From: CAITNM01 sp021298215
GTDB taxonomy: Bacteria > Pseudomonadota > Alphaproteobacteria > Paracaedibacterales > CAITNM01
Direction: 5' to 3'
DNA length: 64,000 nt
NCBI GenBank assembly: GCA_046309815.1
Contig: JBKCOJ010000008.1
Coordinates: 141,366-205,365, forward strand
Of the stretch, positions 8,278-16,244 are shown piece by piece. Numbering within the stretch: position 1 is the stretch's first letter; each line of letters opens with the position of its first letter. The position numbers were made by a program, and so were the translations under genes. Below the pieces are notes generated by a model. The model was not told where the DNA came from and did no database searches. It was given only the letters and a program-made list of their open reading frames with translations.

Positions 8278-9543
8278 TCAACGTAAAGGAAAGATATTTT
8301 TGAAACTGCGCAATAGTAAGTTTCTGCATGAGAATTGATTTAAGCTTGATCTACACCAACAACTTGCCCATGAAACAAAATTTTGTAAGGCATTATTTGG
8401 TGAATAGATGGTGAGAGGAGAATCCTTAACTTCTCTTGTTTTTTTTGCTGAGAAAGATGCTTTTGCTTTAAGTTTTTCGGCAATTTCATCAAATTCCTCT
8501 TTTCTATCTTCACGCATTTTTTGATTAGCTTTTAACATGCCGTGTCCATTAGCATCAGATAGGCTATCAAAGGTGATTAAATGTGGATCTAAAAGCGGAC
8601 TAAATCGATGATAACGTTTTCCAAGATGTAAGGAAGCAATATTAATATCTGTATGTTGTTGGCCATATATTAATAAATCAGTGAGAACACTTGCCCAACT
8701 TAAGCCGTTTCCTCTTTGTAAGTGGTTGTTGGCAATTGGTGTGTTTGAAATTCCAGTGCCTAGAGCAAGCACGTGTATTTGTTTTTGCTCTATTTTGTAG
8801 TGCTTTTTTAGCATTGCAATACCTGCATGAGTGGGAGAAGTCATGCAGGTGCCGCCATCACTGACGAAGTGACCGGAAGAATCTGGTTTATCGAGAGGGA
8901 AGACCTGTTGAGGTCGATAATAGGTGGGGGCAGCAGCTGAAGCCATTGCAATATCTTTTGCAAGATAATCATCCTCATCAATGCTGGAAAATGTCCTAAT
9001 GCCAAAAGTGCTGAGATCATGGGTTACCAAGACAGTTGGAAGCCAGCGATTTTTTAAGGTATTTCCACCTACCATATCAAATAAGAAGTCCTTCATGCCC
9101 CGCGTTTTGTACCTGGTGCGTAAAAGTCCACCGAAGGAAAACCATTTAGGCTGAAACATTTGATATCGCTTTTCGAAGAATATGTCGAGAAGTTGTCTTG
9201 GTCGATATTTGGGTTGAGATGGATTTAAAGGATCTGGAACAGTTAGAAGAATAGCAATAATACCTCCAATGGAGGTGCCGGCAATACCGTCAAACATATC
9301 TACAACTCGTTGGCCCGTTATTTCTTCAAGTTTGGCTAATGTTTCAAGATGGAGAATGCCCCGTTCTCCGCCGCCATCGAGAGATAAAAGCCAGTATTCT
9401 TCTTTGGAAGTTAGGGATTGAGCATTGAGAGGTCTGTTAAGTTCAGATGAAGAATCGTTTCTGAAAAGCGCGTCAATTGGTTCATGATGAGAAGCCGTAA
9501 TTGAATTGATTGCGTGAAATAATAAAAAATAAATAATATTCAT
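8278..9543 (-). CDS. exported patatin-like phospholipase
   Basis: Patatin enzymes are Ser-Asp dyad acyl hydrolases acting on phospholipids or neutral lipids. All elements are present: oxyanion-hole DGGGERG (56-62), nucleophile Ser91 in GTSIG, and catalytic Asp229 in DGG (229-231). The N-terminus (IIYFLLFHAINSITASHH) looks like a signal peptide, which most bacterial patatins lack. At 421 residues it is complete. It sits behind the copy-2 hydrolase on the same strand, 51 bases away, so the order patatin then hydrolase could be one transcript. In intracellular bacteria such as Rickettsia, exported patatins attack host membranes; that role here is inference. Confidence 0.9.
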   Translation of the reverse strand: MNIIYFLLFHAINSITASHHEPIDALFRNDSSSELNRPLNAQSLTSKEEYWLLSLDGGGERGILHLETLAKLEEITGQRVVDMFDGIAGTSIGGIIAILLTVPDPLNPSQPKYRPRQLLDIFFEKRYQMFQPKWFSFGGLLRTRYKTRGMKDFLFDMVGGNTLKNRWLPTVLVTHDLSTFGIRTFSSIDEDDYLAKDIAMASAAAPTYYRPQQVFPLDKPDSSGHFVSDGGTCMTSPTHAGIAMLKKHYKIEQKQIHVLALGTGISNTPIANNHLQRGNGLSWASVLTDLLIYGQQHTDINIASLHLGKRYHRFSPLLDPHLITFDSLSDANGHGMLKANQKMREDRKEEFDEIAEKLKAKASFSAKKTREVKDSPLTIYSPNNALQNFVSWASCWCRSSLNQFSCRNLLLRSFKNIFPLR

Positions 9544-9699
9544 GATTAGAAATATTTTTCATGTATCCATTAGTATAAATAGTTTTCAAAATTAACATCT
9601 AGTTAATTTCGGTTATTTTTATTGATTATTTTTGAAGGGCGGTTGAGAAAAATGATGAAGTGTGTCAGTTTAACCTGGCGGTAAATGAAGTCTTAATAC

Positions 9700-10206
9700 A
9701 TGGAAAGATTATCATTATCCTTTTTCTCTAGACACACTGTTGAGGTGGCAAAAGGCCTTATTGGAAAAACGCTTGTTTTTGGAAAGTACCAAGGAATTAT
9801 CTGGGAAACTGAGGCATACAGAGGTTTAGACGATGAGGCTTCACATGCTTTTCGTAAAACGCCAAGATCATCCATTATGTTTGGAAGAGCAGGAATGAGC
9901 TATGTGTATTTTATTTATGGAAAATACCATTGCCTAAATATTGTTAGCGAGCAAGATGGGGAGCCAGGGGCAGTGTTAATTAGAGGGATTAAGCTGATTA
10001 AGCCTTCTTTATTACTTAATGGTCCAGGAAAACTCTGTCAAACGCTTGGGATTACAAAGCTTCATAATGGGCTAGATTTGCTGAGCCATGAAGATTTCTA
10101 TGTGATGGAAGGACAAGAAAATGCTAGCGTTTATCAGGCAACACCTCGCATTGGCATTCGAAAAGCCGTTGATAAGCACTGGCGATTTGTGGCGGCCCTT
10201 TCTTAA
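9700..10206 (+). CDS. 3-methyladenine DNA glycosylase (AAG/MPG family)
   Basis: Monofunctional base-excision glycosylase of the Aag/Mpg family, removing alkylated purines. Recognisable blocks are AKGLIGKTLV, the catalytic-site segment IWETEAYRGLDDEASHA (Glu of ETEAY activates water), RSSIMFGRAGMSYVYFIYGKYHCLNIV, GAVLIRG, and NGPGKLCQTLGI. At 168 residues it is slightly short for the family (about 180-200), ending right after IRKAVDK. The start begins directly with the conserved fold and no better start is seen. It stands alone on the plus strand, divergent from the patatin. Confidence 0.92.
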   Translation: MERLSLSFFSRHTVEVAKGLIGKTLVFGKYQGIIWETEAYRGLDDEASHAFRKTPRSSIMFGRAGMSYVYFIYGKYHCLNIVSEQDGEPGAVLIRGIKLIKPSLLLNGPGKLCQTLGITKLHNGLDLLSHEDFYVMEGQENASVYQATPRIGIRKAVDKHWRFVAALS

Positions 10207-10285
10207 GGGTAGATTTTCTTTGAAAAGTATTTTTATCGTTCCTATATAAAGTTTGTGTGAAAAATTTTACGAAAGAGTTACTGTA

Positions 10286-12199
10286 ATGAAAATTTTAAAA
10301 GCATTAGGTTTGGTATTAAGTTTTGCTTGGGTTTCTGTGGGTTTTTCCGCTGAAAGTAACTCTATTGAACGATCAATATTTACTGGAGTTGATTTAGAAC
10401 TGGCGAGATTATATCCAGGTACTCTTAAGGGACATCAAGCAATTGCTAAAGATGTGCATATTATAAATGCGGTGCGAGTGTGGGATGATGATTTCATCGC
10501 AGCAAGTGCTGCGGATGTGAGCTCAGTTCGTTCCTATTATTTGGGTAAATTTTTTGCTTTTATGGATGGTTTAAGGGAAAGAAATTCTGAGGATTCAGCA
10601 ACTCCAGAATTTAATGCATTATTTCAAAATATTTGTACAGAGGCGCAAGAAGCAGCACAAGGAAAGCTCAGTGATCTGAATTGGCATATGATTAAGGTCA
10701 TGTTTATACGTGGTTTGCTTTTAGCTTCGGGTGAAGGTGATGAGGGTGCGCGAGATTTACTTAATATTGTGCCAGGGACGGAATTGTTTTTTGGGGCATT
10801 ACTTGAGACTCCTTCTTACCTGCTAGAAAATGGTGAAGGCACTATGCCGGCATGGAAGCACTCCTCAAAGGCCTGTGTTCACAATACGGCGTGTATAGAT
10901 CAAAAAAACAAAGACAGATTCAGACGCTATCCTAATATTGGTTCAGTTGATTATGACATAATTAGTGTTATCGAAGGTGAAATTAAAAGTGCCAAAATTA
11001 TTGGCGAAGTAAATTTACCTGTAGTTGGTTTTGGAAAAATCGGTATCACAACCCTTGTCAAAACGTGGCTGAAGCATGTTTTTATTCTTCCTCTACCTTA
11101 TGGTGAATATGAGGCGCATGGCTTTAAATTAGGTGCTGCTGTGGGGGCTCAACATGATGATTCTCATAAGGATATAGATAATCGTAAACTGGAGGTAATG
11201 CAGGCTATATTGAATCTTTTAAACAAAGCTTACCAAGCAAAAAAACCAGTAAGAAAAGCGGTGCCACTTGCAACTGCGTATATGGTTGAACGCTATAAAA
11301 TGTTTAATGAGACTCTTTTAGAGTTTGTAGAAAGTAAGGAACGTATAACAATAGCACAATTACGAGCGGCAATAGAGTTAGCGCCAGATGACAAAAATAA
11401 TGAGCATCGTAAGGCAGACGAGAGGCTGGCTCGTCAACAATATAACACGGGCGTGGCTGCATTATTCCAAGTATTACGTGAAGAATATGCGATGAAAGCG
11501 AATGTTCTTGAAGCTTCAACATTTGAGGAAGCTATCACTGCATTGTGTGACAATGTGGGCAAAGAAGATGCTAGTGAGTTTGATGAATTAAACACTTTCT
11601 TTAATGCTAGGTCTGATTTAACAGATGCTGACATTTTTGAAAAAATAAAAAGTAGAACTTTAGAATCTTTGAAGATCTATCCAGCGCCCGATTCTTCTAA
11701 GACTACGCACCCAGTTACAATTGGTGATTATCTCGAGGATATAGATATGGAGTCACTAGAATTTCGTCGCGGCCCTGTGGTCACAGAAGTTAGATTTGAT
11801 ACGTTGGCTGGACAGTCGGTCGTTGTTCAAACATTGACGACTCATTTTTTGGTTAATACAGCTCGCGATGAAAATGCCTTACTTAGATTAGTAGGAAAAG
11901 GTGCGCCGGAATTGGATTGGGATACTTTGCGTGCCTTGCCTACAAGTGATGTTGAAGGAAGAAATGATGCGTTGGCACAAGTCAAAACTTGGCTTGGCAC
12001 AATAGACGAAAATATAAGGGAAATGGCAACTAGCTTAGGGGCTGATGTCCTTGCAAATACTCCAGTGGATCTTATTGCTAGGTATAATGCTTTAGTTGCT
12101 GCTCAGAATGCAGAATGGGATGCGGTGCACCCAGCTAATGAGCCTGTCGTTATTCCTTCTTTTGTCGTGCCGAAAGCTGATGATAAGGAGAGTGCTTGA
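10286..12199 (+). CDS. large exported protein of unknown function (637 aa)
   Basis: I do not recognise this protein. The start at 10286 follows GAAAGAG eight bases upstream and yields a signal peptide (MKILKALGLVLSFAWVSVGFSAES) with a good AxA-like cleavage at FSA. An in-frame ATG-less extension to 10253 has no ribosome site. The mature chain is largely helical and mildly acidic, with a block of Lys/Arg/Glu-rich sequence near residues 380-400 and several Trp-Asp pairs, but no repeat or familiar motif. There is no second membrane segment. It is monocistronic and ends at a hairpin terminator. It is probably periplasmic or secreted, and it is the largest unknown in the window. Confidence 0.65.
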   Translation: MKILKALGLVLSFAWVSVGFSAESNSIERSIFTGVDLELARLYPGTLKGHQAIAKDVHIINAVRVWDDDFIAASAADVSSVRSYYLGKFFAFMDGLRERNSEDSATPEFNALFQNICTEAQEAAQGKLSDLNWHMIKVMFIRGLLLASGEGDEGARDLLNIVPGTELFFGALLETPSYLLENGEGTMPAWKHSSKACVHNTACIDQKNKDRFRRYPNIGSVDYDIISVIEGEIKSAKIIGEVNLPVVGFGKIGITTLVKTWLKHVFILPLPYGEYEAHGFKLGAAVGAQHDDSHKDIDNRKLEVMQAILNLLNKAYQAKKPVRKAVPLATAYMVERYKMFNETLLEFVESKERITIAQLRAAIELAPDDKNNEHRKADERLARQQYNTGVAALFQVLREEYAMKANVLEASTFEEAITALCDNVGKEDASEFDELNTFFNARSDLTDADIFEKIKSRTLESLKIYPAPDSSKTTHPVTIGDYLEDIDMESLEFRRGPVVTEVRFDTLAGQSVVVQTLTTHFLVNTARDENALLRLVGKGAPELDWDTLRALPTSDVEGRNDALAQVKTWLGTIDENIREMATSLGADVLANTPVDLIARYNALVAAQNAEWDAVHPANEPVVIPSFVVPKADDKESA

Positions 12200-12220
12200 G
12201 ATATCTCGAGGCAAAAATAC

Positions 12221-12254
12221 AAACAGCGGTAGTTTTTACTATCGCTGTTTTTTT
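12221..12254 (+). terminator. terminator, probably bidirectional
   Basis: A 12-bp stem with one mismatch or wobble (12221-12232 with 12239-12250, core ACAGCGGTAG/CTATCGCTGT) is followed by a run of T on the plus strand and by TTTGTATTTTT on the minus strand. It can end both the large exported gene and the convergent trxB operon. Confidence 0.8.
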
Positions 12255-12275
12255 ATGTGAATCATTGCAAAATTT

Positions 12276-13211
12276 TTAGTGGTTTAAAAGTTTCTCGGCT
12301 TCTAATGCTGCCATACATCCTTGCCCTGCAGCGGTGACCGCTTGGCGGAAGATTTTATCTTGCACATCGCCGGCGGCAAAAACACCAGGAATAGAAGTGG
12401 CTGTGCTTCCAGGAGTGGTAAGAATATAGCCCTCATGGTCACATTTTAATTGATCTTTAAATGGCGTACTCATCGGTGTGTGTCCGATGGCAACAAAAGC
12501 ACCATCAAATGGTTGGTTTATTACTTCTTGTGTTTTTAGATTTTTTAATTTTAAACCTGTGAGGCTGCGCACGGGTTGGTCATTGCCTGTAAATTCTTCA
12601 ACGACTGTATCCCAAAGTACGGAGATCTTAGGGTTTTTGAAAAGACGGTCTTGGGCAATTTTTTCCGCACGCAAATGATCGCGCCTATGAATAAGCGTTA
12701 CATGGGCACAATGATTAGTAAGGTAAATGGCTTCTTCTACAGCAGAGTTTCCACCACCAATAACAGCGACTTTTTTATCTTTGAAAAAGAATCCATCACA
12801 CGTTGCGCAACCAGAGACGCCATATCCTCTAAAATGCAATTCACTATCTAGGCCTAACCATTTTGCTTGTGCGCCAGTTGCGATAATGACTGTATCGGCT
12901 GTATAGGTGGTGGGTGTATCGGTGGTTACCACAAAAGGTCTTTTAGAAAAATCAACGGTTTCAACGGATTCAAAGCGCATATCCGTGCCAACGTGGGCTG
13001 CTTGAGCATTCATTTGATCCATAAGCCAAGGGCCTTGGATGACATCTTTGAAGCCAGGATAATTCTCTACATCTGTTGTGATGGTAAGCTGTCCGCCGGG
13101 TTGAGGGCCAAGTAGCTGGATGGGATGCAAGTTGGCTCTGGCTGCATAAATTGCTGCCGTATATCCCGCTGGGCCGGCACCGATAATAAGAACTTTAGTA
13201 TGATTGGTCAT
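12276..13211 (-). CDS. trxB: thioredoxin reductase
   Basis: FAD/NADPH flavoenzyme that reduces thioredoxin in the cytoplasm. FAD-binding GAGPAG is at 11-16, the redox-active CATC is at 135-138 (Cys135, Cys138), the NADPH-binding GGGNSA follows around residue 152, and the C-terminal FAD motif AAGDVQD is present. Length, 311 residues, is standard. It is the last gene of the infC-secG-pyrG-trxB set on the minus strand, 18 bases after pyrG, with a terminator just downstream. Confidence 0.97.
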   Translation of the reverse strand: MTNHTKVLIIGAGPAGYTAAIYAARANLHPIQLLGPQPGGQLTITTDVENYPGFKDVIQGPWLMDQMNAQAAHVGTDMRFESVETVDFSKRPFVVTTDTPTTYTADTVIIATGAQAKWLGLDSELHFRGYGVSGCATCDGFFFKDKKVAVIGGGNSAVEEAIYLTNHCAHVTLIHRRDHLRAEKIAQDRLFKNPKISVLWDTVVEEFTGNDQPVRSLTGLKLKNLKTQEVINQPFDGAFVAIGHTPMSTPFKDQLKCDHEGYILTTPGSTATSIPGVFAAGDVQDKIFRQAVTAAGQGCMAALEAEKLLNH

Positions 13212-13229
13212 GGATGCGTCTTTCTTGAT

Positions 13230-14831
13230 TTAAGCAGCTAAACATGCCCTAACCAAACCTGTAAATAAAGGATGAGGATTGAAAGGGCGAGATACGAGCT
13301 CAGGATGAAACTGACAAGCAATAAAAAATGGATGTGGTTTATACTCAATGATTTCTGGTAATAGACCATCTGGAGATATACCAGAAAAAACATAACCTTT
13401 GCTTTCAAGTGCTTCGCGGTACCCTAAATTGACTTCATAGCGATGACGGTGACGCTCATTAATTTGTGTTGCGCCGTAAAGTTTGTACGCAAGGCTGTCT
13501 TTGTCAATAACGCAAGGGAATGAGCCTAGGCGCATAGTTCCGCCCATATCATCGGAAATTCCACGACGTTCTTTTTGTTCGCCGCTCATCCATTCAGTCA
13601 TACGGGCAACAACAGGAGTATTTGTAGGGCCAAATTCAGTACTTGAAGCATCTTTTATACCAAGTTCTGTGCGCACTCCTTCAATGACGCTAAGCTGCAT
13701 GCCTAGGCAAATGCCGAGTAGCGGCTTTTTATTTTGGCGTGCATAGTGAATAGTACGTATTTTCCCTTCAATGCCACGTTCACCAAAGCCGCCTGGAATA
13801 ATCAAGCCATCTACTTGTTGAATTTTGGACATTAAATCTTTATCTTCACCATCAATCCAAATTTTTTCAATATCAGTCTGCTCTGCAATGCCAGCGTGGG
13901 TAATCGCTTGATCAAGAGATTTGTAGGCATCTTTAAGCTGGATATATTTTCCAACGATTCCGATGCGAACTTTTTTCTTAGGATTGTGAAGTTTGGTTAT
14001 CAACTCTTGCCAAGGTTTTAAGTTAGGAGCTGTTTTAATGTCGAAGGCTTTAGCAACAGCATCATCTAAGCCTTCTTGGTGATAGGTAAGAGGAATTTCA
14101 TAAATGCTTTTAGCATCATTGGCACGCACGACATTTTCAAAGGCAACGTTGCAAAAAAGAGCAAGCTTGCGTTTTGCATCGTCAGGAATTTCATGTTCGC
14201 TGCGGCAAAGTAATATATCAGGTCGTAATCCTAAAGTTTGTAAGGCTTGTACCGAGTGTTGTGTGGGCTTTGTTTTTAATTCGCCGGCAGCAGCCAAATA
14301 GGGAACAAGGGTCAGATGAATTAATAAGCTACTATCGCGATCAAGTTCATTACGCAATTGGCGTATAGCTTCTAAAAATGGAAGTGCTTCAATATCTCCG
14401 ACAGTCCCTCCTACTTCGCAAAGGATAACGTCTGAAGAATCGCTATCATTTAGAATAAATGCCTTAATTTCATCAGTAATATGGGGAATGACTTGAATTG
14501 TAGCACCTAAATAATCACCGCGACGTTCTTTAGCAATAACGGCAGAGTAAATCTTGCCAGATGTTACGCTATCTGACTTTGTGGCGTCTTGGTTCGTAAA
14601 ACGTTCATAGTGACCCAGATCAAGATCTGCTTCAGCACCATCAGATGTTACAAAAACTTCTCCATGCTGATAGGGATTCATCGTGCCTGGATCTACGTTT
14701 AAATATGGGTCTAGCTTACGTAGACGGACTTTTAGTCCGCGCGCTTGAAGTAGAGCCCCAAGTGCTGCACACGCAAGACCCTTACCCAGGGATGAGCTTA
14801 CGCCACCCGTTATGAAGATAAATTTAGCCAT
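13230..14831 (-). CDS. pyrG: CTP synthase
   Basis: Makes CTP from UTP, ATP and glutamine. The N-terminal synthetase domain starts with ITGGVSSSLGKG, and the DPYLNVDPGTMNPYQHGEVF segment is the classical substrate-binding stretch. The C-terminal class I glutaminase domain carries GICLGMQ with the nucleophile Cys (around residue 375) and the His-Glu pair in FHPELVSRP. At 533 residues it is complete. Its ATG sits on the stop of secG (shared base at 14831), so the two are translationally coupled; secG-pyrG is a common alphaproteobacterial order. Confidence 0.97.
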   Translation of the reverse strand: MAKFIFITGGVSSSLGKGLACAALGALLQARGLKVRLRKLDPYLNVDPGTMNPYQHGEVFVTSDGAEADLDLGHYERFTNQDATKSDSVTSGKIYSAVIAKERRGDYLGATIQVIPHITDEIKAFILNDSDSSDVILCEVGGTVGDIEALPFLEAIRQLRNELDRDSSLLIHLTLVPYLAAAGELKTKPTQHSVQALQTLGLRPDILLCRSEHEIPDDAKRKLALFCNVAFENVVRANDAKSIYEIPLTYHQEGLDDAVAKAFDIKTAPNLKPWQELITKLHNPKKKVRIGIVGKYIQLKDAYKSLDQAITHAGIAEQTDIEKIWIDGEDKDLMSKIQQVDGLIIPGGFGERGIEGKIRTIHYARQNKKPLLGICLGMQLSVIEGVRTELGIKDASSTEFGPTNTPVVARMTEWMSGEQKERRGISDDMGGTMRLGSFPCVIDKDSLAYKLYGATQINERHRHRYEVNLGYREALESKGYVFSGISPDGLLPEIIEYKPHPFFIACQFHPELVSRPFNPHPLFTGLVRACLAA

Positions 14832-15097
14832 TATTGTTGTTGAGGTTGGCTAACAACTTTAGTTTGATTATTTATCGAATGACTAGTGATAACAGTCATC
14901 AGTAAGCAATTTCCCATAAATAAAATAGCAAGCACAGATGTGATCTTTGTTAAAAGATTTGAGGTTCCGCGTGCTGTAAACATGCTGGAACTGTTTCCCC
15001 CACCCATACCAAGAGCTCCACCTTCACTACGTTGTAAAAGAATAACTCCGATCAGCGCCAGGGTTATAAAAATTTGTATAATTAAAAGTGTATTCAT
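14831..15097 (-). CDS. secG: protein translocase subunit SecG
   Basis: Small inner-membrane partner of SecYE in protein export. Two transmembrane segments are visible: residues 4-20 (LLIIQIFITLALIGVIL) and about 50-70 (ITSVLAILFMGNCLLMTVI). Between them lies the family motif LLQRSEGGALGMGGG. The length of 88 residues is typical. It is followed without a gap by pyrG and preceded by infC 15 bases away. Confidence 0.93.
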   Translation of the reverse strand: MNTLLIIQIFITLALIGVILLQRSEGGALGMGGGNSSSMFTARGTSNLLTKITSVLAILFMGNCLLMTVITSHSINNQTKVVSQPQQQ

Positions 15098-15112
15098 AAC
15101 TATCCTTGTCTA

Positions 15113-15661
15113 TTATTTAGGGCTAATAACCATGATCATTTGTTTACCTTCCAGCTTGGGGCTGTGGTCAACTTTAGTCAATTCTTCAAATTGGTCTTTT
15201 ATTTTCATTAAAAGTTCAAAACCTATGTTTTGGTGAGAGAGCTCACGCCCACGAAAACGCATAAGAATTTTTACTTTATTGCCTTCTTCGATAAAGCGTT
15301 TGATAGCTTTACACTTGATTTCAAAATCATGAGGGTCAATCATTGGGCGAAGCTGAACTTCTTTGACTTCAACTACTTTTTGTTTTTTCTTTGCTTCGGC
15401 TTTCTTTTTTTGTAGTTCGTATTTGTATTTCCCAAAATCGAGAATTTTGCACACTGGTGGTTCGGCATTAGGTGAAACCTCTACTAAATCAAGTCCTGCT
15501 TCTTGTGCTAACTTTATGGCTTCTGCCGTTCCAATGACACCAACCATTTCTCCTTTTTCATCAATAAGTCGAATGCGTTGAGTATGAATTTCATGATTAA
15601 TTCTAGGGCCGTCATGTGCGCGAGCTTCGCGTTGTGGTGGGCCGTCGTTAAAGCGACTAAT
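15113..15661 (-). CDS. infC: translation initiation factor IF-3, AUU start
   Basis: IF-3 binds the 30S subunit, prevents 50S joining and proofreads start-codon choice. The first in-frame ATG (15547) is internal: the N-terminal IF-3 signature (GPRINHEI, then RIRLIDEKGE) lies upstream of it in the same frame. The only well-placed start is an ATT at 15661, with GGAG seven bases upstream (15669-15672). This gives 182 residues, the normal IF-3 length. The C-terminal domain holds KVKILMRFRGRE. Non-AUG starts (AUU or similar) are known to let IF-3 repress its own synthesis, so autoregulation is likely. A TATAAT at 15681-15686 could be the -10 box, giving a very short leader. Confidence 0.93.
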   Translation of the reverse strand: MSRFNDGPPQREARAHDGPRINHEIHTQRIRLIDEKGEMVGVIGTAEAIKLAQEAGLDLVEVSPNAEPPVCKILDFGKYKYELQKKKAEAKKKQKVVEVKEVQLRPMIDPHDFEIKCKAIKRFIEEGNKVKILMRFRGRELSHQNIGFELLMKIKDQFEELTKVDHSPKLEGKQMIMVISPK

Positions 15662-15768
15662 AACAAGTCTCCATATAGGGATTATACATATAATGGAAAA
15701 AATATCAGAAAAGTTAGTGAGAGTCTATGAAATTTACAAGTGTTGAATTATTTCTTCGATAGAATTCT

Positions 15769-15796
15769 TTGCATCTTCTAAAAAATACGCTATTTT
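15769..15796 (+). promoter_or_regulatory. predicted sigma-70 promoter of rnpB
   Basis: TTGCAT (15769-15774), a 16-base spacer and TATTTT (15791-15796) end six bases before the expected 5' end of RNase P RNA. The placement is right for transcription start near 15802. The rest of the 15662-15801 gap holds the divergent infC promoter and nothing else I recognise. Confidence 0.5.
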
Positions 15797-15801
15797 TGTT
15801 T

Positions 15802-16178
15802 GCCAGTAGTTGGGCGATCGCTGTTTTTAAAACAGAGGAAAGTCCGGGCTCCACACAAAAAGGATGCTGGATAACGTCCAGCGGGATAAGATAAAATCTT
15901 ATTCTAGGGAAAGTGCCACAGAAAAAATACCGCCAGCTTTGTTGGTAAGGGTGAAAAGGTGTGGTAAGAGCGCACCGTGCAAATGGCAACATTTGCTGCA
16001 AGGTAAACCCCATCTGGAGCAAGACCAAATAGAAGCAAAAAGCTTCGGCTCGATGTGTTTGTGCATCGTTTTTTGCTTGGGTAGGTTGCATGAGGTGATA
16101 GGTAACTATCATCCTAGAGGAATGATCGCACAGAGCAATTACTTTGCTTGGACAGAACCCGGCTTATAGACTACTGGC
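15802..16178 (+). ncRNA. rnpB: RNase P RNA, class A
   Basis: Catalytic RNA that trims tRNA 5' leaders. The bacterial class A signatures appear in order: GAGGAAAGTCCGGGCTCC near the 5' end, GGGTGAAAAGGTG and GGTAAGAGCGCACCG in the middle, GGTAAACCCCATCTGGAGC followed by GACCAAATAG, and ACAGAACCCGGCTTATAG at the 3' end. The ends are set by helix P1, where GCCAGTAGT (15802-15810) pairs with ACTACTGGC (16170-16178). The length of 377 is normal. It is divergent from infC and convergent with the first flagellin gene. Open frames across it are chance. Confidence 0.96.
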
Positions 16179-16182
16179 TTTT

Positions 16183-16216
16183 AAAAAAATCAGGCCACAA
16201 GGAGATTGTGACCTGA
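16183..16216 (-). terminator. terminator of flagellin gene 1
   Basis: On the minus strand, TCAGGTCACA and TGTGGCCTGA form a 10-bp stem with one G-U pair (16190-16199 with 16207-16216) and a 7-base loop, followed by TTTTTTT. It lies 28 bases after the flagellin stop and starts only a few bases past the 3' end of rnpB. In the rnpB direction the stem has an A-C mismatch and lacks a T run. Confidence 0.8.
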
Positions 16217-16244
16217 GATGATTTCTTAAGTAAATTAAGAGAAT

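Noticed and set aside
15714..16169. Open reading frames on both strands over the RNase P RNA
   Set aside because: They have no ribosome sites and lie fully over conserved rnpB secondary structure.
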